From NCBI RefSeq assembly GCF_025165795.1, contig NZ_JAJAGO010000014.1, positions 1 to 64,000 on the forward strand: a DNA stretch of 64,000 nucleotides, given 5' to 3'. The first letter of the stretch is position 1; every line of letters starts with the position of its first letter. The notes below the pieces were generated by a model. It was not told where the DNA came from, ran no database searches, and saw nothing but the letters and a program-made list of their open reading frames with translations. The translations under genes and the position numbers were made by a program. The DNA is from Streptomyces gossypii (GTDB lineage Bacteria > Actinomycetota > Actinomycetes > Streptomycetales > Streptomycetaceae). Positions 41,603-50,062 of this stretch are shown in pieces.

Positions 41603-43618
41603 ATGACGACGACCCGGGCCCCCTACGGCAGCTGGCCCTCCCCGATCGACGCGGCACTCGTCGCCGCGCACGACGGCGGCCCCGAGTACCTCGGCGCCGT
41701 CGGCGAGGAAGTGTGGTGGACGGCGCCGCGCCCCCAGGAGGGCGGGCGCCGCGCCCTGATGCGGCTCGCCGCGGACCGCGACGGCGAGGCCGTGTCCGTG
41801 CTGCCCGCCCCCTGGAACGTACGCAACCGGGTGATCGAATACGGCGGCAAGCCCTGGGCCGGTACCGCACGGGCGGCAGGCGGCCCGCTGATCGTCTTCA
41901 CCCACTTCGCCGACCAGCGCCTGTACGCCTTCGCGCCGGACGATCCCGGCACCGCGCCCTGGCCGCTGACCCCGCTCTCCGCCGTCGGCGGCGGACTGCG
42001 CTGGTGCGATCCGGTGATCCGGCCCGGCCGCGGCCAGGCGGCAGGCGAGGTTGTCTGCGTGATGGAGGAGTTCACCGGCGAGGGCCCCACCGACCTGCGA
42101 CGGCTTCCGGTGGCCGTGCCGCTGGACGGCTCGGCGGCCGACGACCGCACCCGGGTACGCGAACTGACCGCCGCCGCGCACCGCTTCGTCACCGGCCCGC
42201 GCTTCTCCCCGGACGGCGCCCGTGTGGTCTGGCTCGCCTGGGACCACCCTTCGATGCCATGGGACGGCACCGAAGTCCGGCTCGCCGAGGTCGCCGGAGA
42301 CGGCACCTTCACCGACGTACGCACCGTGGCGGGCGGCCCCGAAGAGTCGGTCGCACAGGCCGAATGGGCCGCCGACGGCTCCCTGCTGGCCTCCACCGAC
42401 CGCACCGGCTGGTGGAACCTGCACCGCGTCGACCCGGACACCGGCACCGCCGTCAACCTGTGCCCCCGCGAAGAGGAGTTCGGCGGCGGGCTGTGGAAGA
42501 TCGGACACCGCTGGTTCGCCCCGCTGCCCAGCGGACTCGTCGCCGTCGTGCACGGACGCGGCGCGATGAAACTGGGAATCCTCGACCCCGCCAGCGGCGA
42601 ACTCGCCGACACGCCCGGACCATGGACAGAGTGGGCGGCCTCCCTCGCGGTGTCCGGCACCCGGGTGGCCGGAGTCGCCTCCAGCCCGCACCTCGCGCAC
42701 GAGATCGTCGAACTGGACACCCTCACCGGGCACAGCGCCGTCATCGGCTCCCCGCACCGGGACCCTGTCGACCCGGCCTACTACCCCGAGCCGGAGGTCC
42801 GCGTCTTCCACGGCCCCGACGGCCGGGACGTACACGCCCACGTCTACCCGCCGCGCCACCCCGCCCGCACCGCCCCCGACGGCGAACTGCCGCCGTACGT
42901 GGTGTGGGCACACGGCGGACCGACCAGCCGGGCACCCCTCGTACTCGACCTGGAGATCGCCTACTTCACCTCCCGCGGCATCGGCGTCGCCGAGGTCAAC
43001 TACGGCGGCTCGACCGGCTACGGACGCGAATACCGCAACCGGCTGCGCGAACAGTGGGGCGTCGTCGACGTCGAGGACTGCGCGGCCGTCGCCCGCACCC
43101 TGGCGGCAGAAGGCTCAGCAGACGCGGCACGGCTCGCCATCCGCGGCGGCAGCGCGGGCGGCTGGACCAGCGCGGCCTCGCTCACCTCCCCGGCCGCCAG
43201 GGACGTCTACGCCTGCGGCACCATCACCTACCCCATCCTCGACCTGTCCGGATGGGCTGAAGGCGAGACGCACGACTTCGAATCCCGCTACCTGGACTCC
43301 CTGGTCGGTGCACCCGCAACGAACGCCGACCGCTACCGCGAGCGGTCCCCGGTCAACCGGGCGGAACAAGTCGCCGTCCCGTTCCTGCTGCTCCAGGGCC
43401 TGGACGACGTGATCTGCCCGCCGATCCAGTGCGAACGCTTCCTGGAACGGCTGGGCGAGCGGGCCGTCCCGCACGCCTATCTGGCCTTTGAGGGGGAGGG
43501 GCACGGGTTCCGGCGGGCCGACACGATTGTTCGGGCGGTGGAGGCGGAACTGTCGCTGTACGCGCAGAGGTTCGGGATGGCGCGGGACGATGTGCCGGTG
43601 CTGAAGCTGGAGCGGTGA
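41603..43618 (+). CDS. S9-family prolyl oligopeptidase / acylaminoacyl peptidase
   Basis: 671-residue serine peptidase. Residues about 30-370 form a WD/beta-propeller-like domain (WTAPRP, ARFSPDGARVVWLAWDHPS, GRGAMKLG). The alpha/beta hydrolase follows, with nucleophile S517 in RGGSAGGWTS, D602 in LDDVICPP and H634 in GEGHGFR; all three are present. The propeller limits access to short peptides. No signal peptide, so cytoplasmic. ATG at 41603 with GAGGAG upstream, 67 bases after the M20 gene, third peptidase in the row. Confidence 0.92.
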   Translation: MTTTRAPYGSWPSPIDAALVAAHDGGPEYLGAVGEEVWWTAPRPQEGGRRALMRLAADRDGEAVSVLPAPWNVRNRVIEYGGKPWAGTARAAGGPLIVFTHFADQRLYAFAPDDPGTAPWPLTPLSAVGGGLRWCDPVIRPGRGQAAGEVVCVMEEFTGEGPTDLRRLPVAVPLDGSAADDRTRVRELTAAAHRFVTGPRFSPDGARVVWLAWDHPSMPWDGTEVRLAEVAGDGTFTDVRTVAGGPEESVAQAEWAADGSLLASTDRTGWWNLHRVDPDTGTAVNLCPREEEFGGGLWKIGHRWFAPLPSGLVAVVHGRGAMKLGILDPASGELADTPGPWTEWAASLAVSGTRVAGVASSPHLAHEIVELDTLTGHSAVIGSPHRDPVDPAYYPEPEVRVFHGPDGRDVHAHVYPPRHPARTAPDGELPPYVVWAHGGPTSRAPLVLDLEIAYFTSRGIGVAEVNYGGSTGYGREYRNRLREQWGVVDVEDCAAVARTLAAEGSADAARLAIRGGSAGGWTSAASLTSPAARDVYACGTITYPILDLSGWAEGETHDFESRYLDSLVGAPATNADRYRERSPVNRAEQVAVPFLLLQGLDDVICPPIQCERFLERLGERAVPHAYLAFEGEGHGFRRADTIVRAVEAELSLYAQRFGMARDDVPVLKLER

Positions 43619-44069
43619 CCGCTCGCCTCTTCCCCTGCCTCGCCCCTCCCCGAAACCAGGGGATCCGCCCCTGGACCCCGGCCCGCGGGCAGTTCGGGGG
43701 CCGGTTCCCACTCCGCCGCGGTGGCGGCCGAGCCTGCCTGTGGCTGCGGCCGCACGCCGGGTTGACCCGGGCCGGGGTCTGGTCCTGCGCCCGGTTTCGG
43801 GCAGGAGCGGGTCAGCGACAAGTTCCGGGTACGCAGCCGTGGCGCCTGCGGCTACCGCCCGCTGCGGAGTGATGGCGGCTGCGTGGCGCGTTGGCCGGGC
43901 TGGAGTCTGGGGCTCGCCCTGGTTCCGGAAGGGGCAGGGGGAGACTTCCCGCGCGGAGCGCTGGTGGTTGCGGCTGCGTGCCGGGTTGGCCGGGCGGGGG
44001 TCCGGGGCTTGGCCCCAGTTTCGGGAAGGGGCGGGTCAGGGGAAGGACCCGCCCCCGCCGGTGAAGGGG
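43619..44069. repeat. Intergenic block of three degenerate 65-75 bp repeats
   Basis: No gene in 451 bases. Three related units lie at about 43741-43815, 43877-43940 and 43971-44040. They share the order GGCTGCG, GGTTGGCCGGGC, GTCTGGGGCT, GTTTCGGGAAGGGGCGGGTCAG with substitutions. A related segment (TTCCGGGTAGGGGCGGGTCAG region) recurs at 58519-58540 after the PaaX gene. These are dispersed non-coding repeats, probably derived from terminator sequences, placed between convergent genes. Confidence 0.6.
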
Positions 44070-44483
44070 TCAGGAATAGACCTGTTCCACGAAAGAGGCG
44101 ATCTGGCTGTCGGAGAGATGATGCGCGAGGTCCGCCTCGCTGATCATGCCGACCAGCCGCTTCTCCTCGATCACCGGCAGCCTGCGGATCTGGTGGCTCT
44201 GCATCTCCTCCAGGACCTCGTCCACACTCGCACCGGCGTCGATCCAGCGCGGGGTGCCCTTCGCCAGGTCTCCTGCTGTCATGCGGGACGGATCCCTCCC
44301 GTGCGACACGCAGCCGACGACGATGTCGCGGTCGGTGAGGATGCCGCAGAGCCTCTCGTTCTGATCGCTCACCGGAAGCGCCCCGACATCCATCTCGCGC
44401 ATCAGCTGTGCGGCCCGGTCGAGGGTCTCGGTCTCGGGAATCCACTGCGCACCGGAGTGCATGATCTGGCCGGCGGTGGTCAT
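44070..44483 (-). CDS. CBS-domain pair protein
   Basis: 137 residues, almost entirely two CBS motifs forming one Bateman module. CBS1 spans about 8-65 (MREMDVGALPVSDQNERLCG then ILTDRDIVV) and CBS2 about 70-130 (MQSHQIRRLPVIEEKRLVGM then ISEADLA). Both keep the T/S-x-x-D ribose-binding ends, TDRD and SEAD, so it should bind an adenine nucleotide. Stand-alone CBS proteins like this occur in the Streptomyces dormancy/stress regulon and sense energy charge. ATG at 44483 with GAGGAGG upstream. Confidence 0.92.
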   Translation of the reverse strand: MTTAGQIMHSGAQWIPETETLDRAAQLMREMDVGALPVSDQNERLCGILTDRDIVVGCVSHGRDPSRMTAGDLAKGTPRWIDAGASVDEVLEEMQSHQIRRLPVIEEKRLVGMISEADLAHHLSDSQIASFVEQVYS

Positions 44484-44583
44484 GGGGTACCTCCTCGGTA
44501 CGGGTGGCGTGCCTCACCCCAATGGTCCCTCGCCCCCCGCCTTCCGCAACCGGGCGGAATCGATGCACGGGGGAGCGGAGGCG

Positions 44584-45654
44584 TCAGAGCCCGGCGACGT
44601 CCGCGAGGATCCGGGTCTGCGCCATCAGCCCGACGCTGCGGGTCAGGTCCTCGTCCTCGACCACCGACCAGAGCAGGTACTCCACGTGCCGCGCCACCGC
44701 CCAGGCCCGCACCCGCCAGGGGTCCTCGCCGAGGATCTCCGAGACCAGCGCCGTGCGGCGGGTGAGCACCGTGTGCGGGTCGGGCTTCGCGAACGGGTCG
44801 TCGACCTGTTCGATCAGCGGCCAGGGGTCGAAGGCCGGATCGCCGGTCATCGGTTTGGCGTCGATGGCGAGCCATGGCCGACGCCGGGCCGCGAGCAGAT
44901 TGCCGGGGTTGAGGTCGCCGTGCAGCAGCACGTCCCGTGTGGCGGTCTTCGGCAGTTCGCGCAGCAGCCGTGCGCCGAGGGCGAAGAGGCCGGTGTCGAT
45001 GCCGTCGGGCCAGCTGCGTGCCGCCCGCTCTTCGGCCAGGTCTGCCCACGCGGCGGTGATGCCGGTCATCCGGTCCGGCTGCGGCCGGGTCAGCCCCAGC
45101 CGCGCCAGCCCGGTCAGCTCGGCGCCGGGCTGTGGTGCGGGCTGCGGTCCGGACGGCTCCGGCTCCGGCGGCGCCGCGCCCGGAACATCGACCGCCACCG
45201 CCCCGTCCCACAGCTCCCGCAGCACGCCGGCCGCGGCCGTCAGCCGTTCGTCGGCCGGTATGCCGTGGGCCGCGCCCAGCTCCGTGCCGGGGTCGCACCG
45301 CTCCAGCAGCAGCGCGTACCGCTGCGGGTCGTCTTCGTAGACGCGCACCGCGCCCCGGCCTGCCCATCGCCGCAGCGCCGCGGCCTCGGCGTCCGCCTCC
45401 GGGTGCGGCCAGGTCAGCTTGAGTACGGCGGGTGCTCCGGCAGGCTGTCCGGCGCTGTTTCGGCGGAGGACCGGTGCCACCCAGGAGCAGCTGCCGCCGT
45501 GGTACGGCTCGCCCAGCCGGAGGTCCCACCGCTCGGCCGACTCCCTGATCAGCCGTGGCAGTTCGGCGAGCCAGGTCCGGCCGCTGTCGTGTGCCCCCAT
45601 GGTGGTGACCACGGGGAGCGAGGCGGGGACGAGTTCACCGGGCATGGGCAGCAT
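44584..45654 (-). CDS. APH(6)-type aminoglycoside phosphotransferase-like kinase
   Basis: 356-residue protein with the APH fold. The catalytic loop is LLHGDLNPGNLL and the metal-binding Asp lies in AIDAKPMTGDPAFD; APAVLKLTWP near 86-95 has the ATP-binding Lys, and an acidic E..ERCDPG hinge follows. The LxxHGDLxxxNLL / DAKPxxGDP pair is typical of streptomycin 6-kinase-like APH(6) and hydroxyurea phosphotransferases. An extra Pro-rich insertion is present at about 165-190. It may phosphorylate an aminoglycoside or a small hydroxylated metabolite; resistance is not proven. Start ATG 45654 is the most upstream of three, and none has a clear ribosome site. Confidence 0.8.
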   Translation of the reverse strand: MLPMPGELVPASLPVVTTMGAHDSGRTWLAELPRLIRESAERWDLRLGEPYHGGSCSWVAPVLRRNSAGQPAGAPAVLKLTWPHPEADAEAAALRRWAGRGAVRVYEDDPQRYALLLERCDPGTELGAAHGIPADERLTAAAGVLRELWDGAVAVDVPGAAPPEPEPSGPQPAPQPGAELTGLARLGLTRPQPDRMTGITAAWADLAEERAARSWPDGIDTGLFALGARLLRELPKTATRDVLLHGDLNPGNLLAARRRPWLAIDAKPMTGDPAFDPWPLIEQVDDPFAKPDPHTVLTRRTALVSEILGEDPWRVRAWAVARHVEYLLWSVVEDEDLTRSVGLMAQTRILADVAGL

Positions 45655-45715
45655 GCCGGCAATCTTCGCAGCACCCAGAGTGTGGTCCGCCCCGGGGGAG
45701 CGGCAGAATGTCGCC

Positions 45716-46651
45716 ATGTCAATGCCGCCTGGTCGTACCGTACTGATCGACGCCCCCTCCAACCTGGGCCTGCGCCCGCCTGCGCCGGGCACGGTCCCCG
45801 GCTGCTACAAACTTGCCGGTGCCCTCCGCGAGCAGGGGCTGCTGCGGCGGCTCGGTGCCCGCGAGGGCGGTGTGGTGGTACCGCCGCGCTATGACCGCGG
45901 CGACTGGCAGCGCGGCGACGGTGTCTTCAACGCGCCCGCCCTCGCCGCGTACAGCAGCCGCCTCGCGGACCGGATCGAGCACCATGTCCGTGCGGGCGAC
46001 TTCCCGGTGGTCCTCGGTGGCGACTGCTCGATCGTCCTCGGTTCCTCGCTCGGGCTGCGCCGCACCGGCCGCTACGGGCTCGCCTACCTGGACGGCCACG
46101 ACGACTTCCGGCATCCGGGCAACGCGCCCGGAGACGTCGGCGCGGCGGGCGGCGAGGACGTGGCCCTGGTGACCGGCCGTGGTCAGAGCGACCTGACCGA
46201 CCTCGAGGGGCTGCGCCCGTACGTACGCGATGAGGACCTCGTGCTGCTCGGCCTGCGCGACGCCGACAACGAGCCGGACAACAGCCAGGAGGAGCTGACC
46301 GCGCTGGGCATCGACTACGCCACCGTCGCCGCCGTACGCCGCGAAGGGCCGGAGGCGACCGCGCGGGCCGCGCTCTCCCGGCTGGCCGCAGCGGAACTGG
46401 ACGGCTTCTGGCTGCACATGGACGCCGATGTGCTGGACCCGGGCGTGATGCCCGCCGTCGACAGTGACGAGCCGGGCGGTCTCAGCACCGACGAGGTCCG
46501 CGTCCTGCTGCGGACGCTGGCCGCCTCGCCGCGCTGCGCCGGTTTCCAGCTCACCATCTACGACCCCGATCTGGACCCGGACGGCTCGGCCGCCGCGCTG
46601 CTGGCGGGTCTGCTGGAGGACGTGCTGGTGCGGGAGGACGCCGCGGTGTGA
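45716..46651 (+). CDS. Arginase/agmatinase/formiminoglutamase-family hydrolase
   Basis: 311-residue binuclear manganese ureohydrolase fold. Ligand motifs are complete: GGDCSIVLG near 101-109, LAYLDGHDDFRHP near 121-133 in place of the usual DAHxD, and HMDADVLDPGVMPAVD near 222-237. The DGHDD variant occurs in several actinobacterial members. Substrate could be arginine, agmatine, a guanidino acid or formiminoglutamate; nothing nearby decides. It is divergent from the APH-like gene with only 61 bases between. ATG at 45716, GGGGGAG about 15 bases upstream. Confidence 0.88.
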   Translation: MSMPPGRTVLIDAPSNLGLRPPAPGTVPGCYKLAGALREQGLLRRLGAREGGVVVPPRYDRGDWQRGDGVFNAPALAAYSSRLADRIEHHVRAGDFPVVLGGDCSIVLGSSLGLRRTGRYGLAYLDGHDDFRHPGNAPGDVGAAGGEDVALVTGRGQSDLTDLEGLRPYVRDEDLVLLGLRDADNEPDNSQEELTALGIDYATVAAVRREGPEATARAALSRLAAAELDGFWLHMDADVLDPGVMPAVDSDEPGGLSTDEVRVLLRTLAASPRCAGFQLTIYDPDLDPDGSAAALLAGLLEDVLVREDAAV

Positions 46652-46765
46652 GCCGTCGCGGTCGGGCCGCAGGTCAACGGGGGTTGCGCGTGGCGGCGGT
46701 GGGAAGAACATCATCGCCGTCACGGTGCCGCCACGAGGGGCGTGGCCAGCAACGGAGTACCGCAA

Positions 46766-48796
46766 GTGAGCACCGAAACCAGCACACGCGGGTTTCCTCC
46801 CGGCGCAGCCGGGCCCGCAGAGAGCGAGGCAGCAGCCGTGGCCACCACCGTACGCAGCAGCACTCTGACCCTGCCCGCCGCAGCCGTCGGCGCCGAGAAC
46901 CCTCTCCCTCCGCTGCTCCCGCTGGACGAGGCGCACTCGATCCCGGACGCCCAGCGGGCCGAGCTGCCCCCCGAGATGGCCCGCCAGGTGGGCTACGAGC
47001 CGCTGCGGTCGGTGCTGCCCGCCCGCGTGCTCGACGGATACTCCCGCGAGCGCACCGCCACCGTGCTGGACACGATCGTGATCGAGAACGACCGGCTGCG
47101 CGCGACCGTGCTGCCGGGCCTCGGCGGGCGGGTGTACTCACTGCACCACAAGCCGACCGGGCGCGAGCTGCTGTACACCAACCCCGTCCTCCAGCCCGCC
47201 GACTTCGCGCTCAACGGCGCCTGGTTCTCCGGCGGCATCGAGTGGAACATCGGCGCGACCGGCCATACGACCCTCTCCTGCGCGCCGGTGCACGCCGCGC
47301 GCGTACCGGCTCCCGACGGCGGCGAGATGCTGCGCCTGTGGGAGTGGGAGCGGCTGCGCGACACGCCCTTCCAGGTCGACCTGTGGATGCCGGAGGGTTC
47401 GGACTTCCTGCACGTCGGTGTCCGTATCCGCAATCCGCATGACCGTGCGGTGCCCGTCTACTGGTGGTCGAACATCGCCGTCCCTGAGCATGAGCGCACC
47501 CGGGTGCTGGTGCCCGCCGAGGAGACCTGGCACTTCGGCTACGAGCGCAGCCTGCGCCGGATCCCGGTCCCGCACTGGCGCGGCGCGGACCGCAGCTATC
47601 CGCTGCGCAGCGACTTCCCCGCCGACTACTTCTACGAGGTGCCCCGGGAGTCGCGGAAGTGGATCGCCTCGCTCGACGAGCGGGGGCAGGGGCTCGTGCA
47701 GACCTCCACCGATCTGCTGCGTGGCCGGAAGCTGTTCGTGTGGGGCTCCGGGCCGGGCGGCCGCCGCTGGCAGCAGTGGCTCACGGAGAGCGGCACTCCG
47801 GGCTATGCCGAAATCCAGGCAGGTCTTGCCCGTACGCAGCTGGAGCACATACCGCTGGAGGCAGGTGAGGAGTTCGCCTGGCTGGAGGCGTACGGGCCGC
47901 TCGACGCCGATCCGGACGCGGTGCACGGCGAGGACTGGCACGCCGCCCGCGAGCAGGTCTCGTCCCGTCTGGAGGCGGCGCTGCCGCGCGCGGAGGTGGA
48001 GGCCGCGTACGCCGCGTGGCGTCCCTGTGCCGACGCCGATCCCAAGGGGCCGCCGCTCGCCACCGGTTCCGGCTGGGGCGCGCTGGAGGTGGCGCGCGGC
48101 GGTCACCGGCTGCCGGGTACGCCGTTCACCGAGGACACTCTGGGGCCGGAGCAGCAGCCGTGGCTTCACTTGCTCACCACCGGCAGCCTGCCGGACGCCG
48201 ACCTTCAGGACGGCGTCCCGCCGGGGCCCTCGCTGGTCTCCGCCGCCTGGCGCGACCAGCTGGAGTGCGCCCCCTCCGGTGCGTTGACCGACTACCACCT
48301 GGGCGTCGCGCAGTGGCATGCCGGGGATCACGCGCAGGCCGTACGCAGCTGGGAGCGGTCGTGTGCGGCGGCCGAGTCGCCCTGGGCGCTGCGGTGCCTT
48401 GCCTTCGCCGACGCCTACGACGCCGCGACCGGGCTCCATCCGCAGCGGGCAGCCGATCGTGCGCTGGCGGCCCTGGAGCGGGTCACCGAGGTGCGGGCGC
48501 TGGCCGCGCTGGTGCGGGAGGCGGTGCCGCTGCTGCTGGCCGCGGGGCGCTCCGCGGACGCACGCGGGGCGCTGGACCGGCTGCCTCCCGCCCAGCGGGA
48601 GCGGGGGCGCTTCCGGCTGCTGGACGCGCGGGTGCTGATCGCGGAGGGGGACAAGGAGGCGGCCCGCGCCGTCTTCGCCGCCGGTTTCGAGGTGGACGAC
48701 CTGCGCGAGGGCGACGAGGTCCTGAGCGACACCTGGGCCGCCCTCACCGACGAACCGCTGCCGGACGCCTACGAGTTCAGGATGCGCCCCGCCTGA
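46766..48796 (+). CDS. DUF5107 protein with TPR-like C-terminus
   Basis: 676 residues. The N-terminal two thirds are the DUF5107 beta-sandwich, recognised by ATVLPGLGGRVYSLHHKPTG near 120-139, LLYTNPVLQPADFALNGAWF, the GGIEWN motif near 158-163 and WWSNIAVPE near 240. The final 190 residues are Ala/Leu-rich helical repeats with the DYHLGVAQWHAGDHAQAVRS TPR-like unit. DUF5107 proteins sit beside sugar importers and resemble glycoside hydrolase/mutarotase folds, so handling of an imported oligosaccharide is likely. GTG 46766 has GGAG eight bases upstream; GTG 46742 is possible. A stem-loop separates it from the DeoR gene. Confidence 0.85.
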   Translation: MSTETSTRGFPPGAAGPAESEAAAVATTVRSSTLTLPAAAVGAENPLPPLLPLDEAHSIPDAQRAELPPEMARQVGYEPLRSVLPARVLDGYSRERTATVLDTIVIENDRLRATVLPGLGGRVYSLHHKPTGRELLYTNPVLQPADFALNGAWFSGGIEWNIGATGHTTLSCAPVHAARVPAPDGGEMLRLWEWERLRDTPFQVDLWMPEGSDFLHVGVRIRNPHDRAVPVYWWSNIAVPEHERTRVLVPAEETWHFGYERSLRRIPVPHWRGADRSYPLRSDFPADYFYEVPRESRKWIASLDERGQGLVQTSTDLLRGRKLFVWGSGPGGRRWQQWLTESGTPGYAEIQAGLARTQLEHIPLEAGEEFAWLEAYGPLDADPDAVHGEDWHAAREQVSSRLEAALPRAEVEAAYAAWRPCADADPKGPPLATGSGWGALEVARGGHRLPGTPFTEDTLGPEQQPWLHLLTTGSLPDADLQDGVPPGPSLVSAAWRDQLECAPSGALTDYHLGVAQWHAGDHAQAVRSWERSCAAAESPWALRCLAFADAYDAATGLHPQRAADRALAALERVTEVRALAALVREAVPLLLAAGRSADARGALDRLPPAQRERGRFRLLDARVLIAEGDKEAARAVFAAGFEVDDLREGDEVLSDTWAALTDEPLPDAYEFRMRPA

Positions 48797-48900
48797 CCCG
48801 CAACGGGGCGAGGGGGAGCGGCTGACCGAGCGGGCGCCACTGACCGAGCGGGCGCCCGCTGCGGAGAAACGGGCGCAGAACGGGCGGCTCGGCGGCAAGA

Positions 48901-48928
48901 GCGGGCAGTGGTGCAGGTCACTGCCCGC
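48901..48928 (+). terminator. Stem-loop after the DUF5107 gene
   Basis: Perfect 10-base arms GCGGGCAGTG (48901-48910) and CACTGCCCGC (48919-48928) with an 8-base loop; GAGAAAC before and GTTTCTC after could extend it. It lies 105 bases past the stop. Confidence 0.55.
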
Positions 48929-48973
48929 GCTGTTTCTCCCGGCCCGAGCCGTCCCGGCCTGTTGCGGACCGGG

Positions 48974-48999
48974 CGCAAACGGGCACGATCGCGTTTGCG
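48974..48999. promoter_or_regulatory. Candidate DeoR operator with AACGGGC repeats
   Basis: CGCAAAC (48974-48980) and GTTTGCG (48993-48999) form an inverted repeat with a 12-base spacer, 110 bases before the DeoR start. AACGGGC occurs five times between 48866 and 49070, a repeat density typical of DeoR binding regions. Confidence 0.45.
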
Positions 49000-49108
49000 G
49001 CAAGCCTGTTCGCCGCCTGCGACCGCAGGTACAACTCTTCACACGGGCCGGAACGGGCCTGAACGGGCACATCGGCGCCCGTACGGAGCGAAGAGGAGGT
49101 GGCACGGC

Positions 49109-49870
49109 ATGAGCGCGGAGGAAAGGCGGCGCGAGATCGTCGGTACGGCCCGCCGCGGGGGTTCCGTCGAGGTCGCCGAGCTCGCGGTCGCTCTCGGCGT
49201 CGCCAAGGAGACCGTCCGCCGCGACCTTCGGGTCCTGGAGTCCTACGGTCTGCTGCGGCGCACGCACGGCGGCGCGTACCCGGTGGAGAGCGCGGGTTTC
49301 GAGACCACGCTCGCCTTCCGTACCACCATGCACGTACCCGAGAAACGCCGGATCGCCGAGGCCTCCGCCGAACTCCTGGGCGAGGCCGAAACGGTCTTCA
49401 TCGATGAGGGCTTCACCCCGCAGCTCATCGCGGAGGCGCTGCCGCGTGACCGCCCCCTCACGGTGGTCACCGCCTCTCTGCCGGTGGCCGGATCGCTCGC
49501 GGGCGCGGGCGAGTTCACCGTGCTGCTGCTGGGCGGCCGGGTACGCGGCGGCACCCTGGGCACAGTCGACCACTGGACCACCCGGATGCTCTCCGGATTC
49601 GTCATCGACCTGGCGTACATCGGAGCCAACGGCATCTCCCGCGAGCACGGACTGACCACCCCCGATCCGGCCGTCAGCGAGGTGAAGGCCCGGGCCATGC
49701 AGGCATCTCGACGCCGGGTCTTCACCGGAATGCACACCAAATTCGCCGCAGTGAGCTTCTGCCGTTTCGCCGAGGTGGGAGAGTTCGAGGCCATCGTCAC
49801 GACCACCGGTCTGCCCGCCGCCGAGGCCCACCGCTACTCCCTTCAGGGACCCCAGGTCATCCGGGTCTGA
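49109..49870 (+). CDS. DeoR-family regulator of the carbohydrate locus
   Basis: 253 residues. The DeoR helix-turn-helix is at 4-60: EERRREIVGTARRGGSVEVA, then VAKETVRRDLRVLESYGLLR and the RTHGGA wing. The sugar-phosphate-sensing domain has IDEGFTPQLIAEALP, VVTASLPVAGSLAG and the GANGISREHGLTTPD motif. It should respond to a phosphorylated sugar or polyol and control the importer that follows. ATG 49109 with GAGGAGG upstream. AACGGGC repeats and an inverted repeat precede it. Confidence 0.92.
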   Translation: MSAEERRREIVGTARRGGSVEVAELAVALGVAKETVRRDLRVLESYGLLRRTHGGAYPVESAGFETTLAFRTTMHVPEKRRIAEASAELLGEAETVFIDEGFTPQLIAEALPRDRPLTVVTASLPVAGSLAGAGEFTVLLLGGRVRGGTLGTVDHWTTRMLSGFVIDLAYIGANGISREHGLTTPDPAVSEVKARAMQASRRRVFTGMHTKFAAVSFCRFAEVGEFEAIVTTTGLPAAEAHRYSLQGPQVIRV

Positions 49871-50062
49871 CACCCGGCACCGCACCAGCGCAGCCCGCAT
49901 TCCCGCAGCCCGCAATCACGCCGCTCGCAGCCACCCCGCTCGCCTCCACGTATCACGCGTCGCGGACCTCCCGCAGCGTCACCACGCCGTGCGGGCGGCG
50001 CGGCCGAGTCCGTCCTCAAGATGCCCCCATACCGCGCAACAGACAAGAAACCGGAGACTGAC

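Noticed and set aside
44584..45654. Calling the APH-like gene a proven streptomycin resistance gene
   Set aside because: Kinase motifs are clear but no antibiotic biosynthesis genes are nearby and several APH(6)-like proteins act on other compounds.
47138..49915. A 925-codon antisense frame across the DUF5107 and DeoR genes
   Set aside because: Mirror of GC-biased codon usage; no ribosome site or recognisable motif, while both plus-strand genes are complete.
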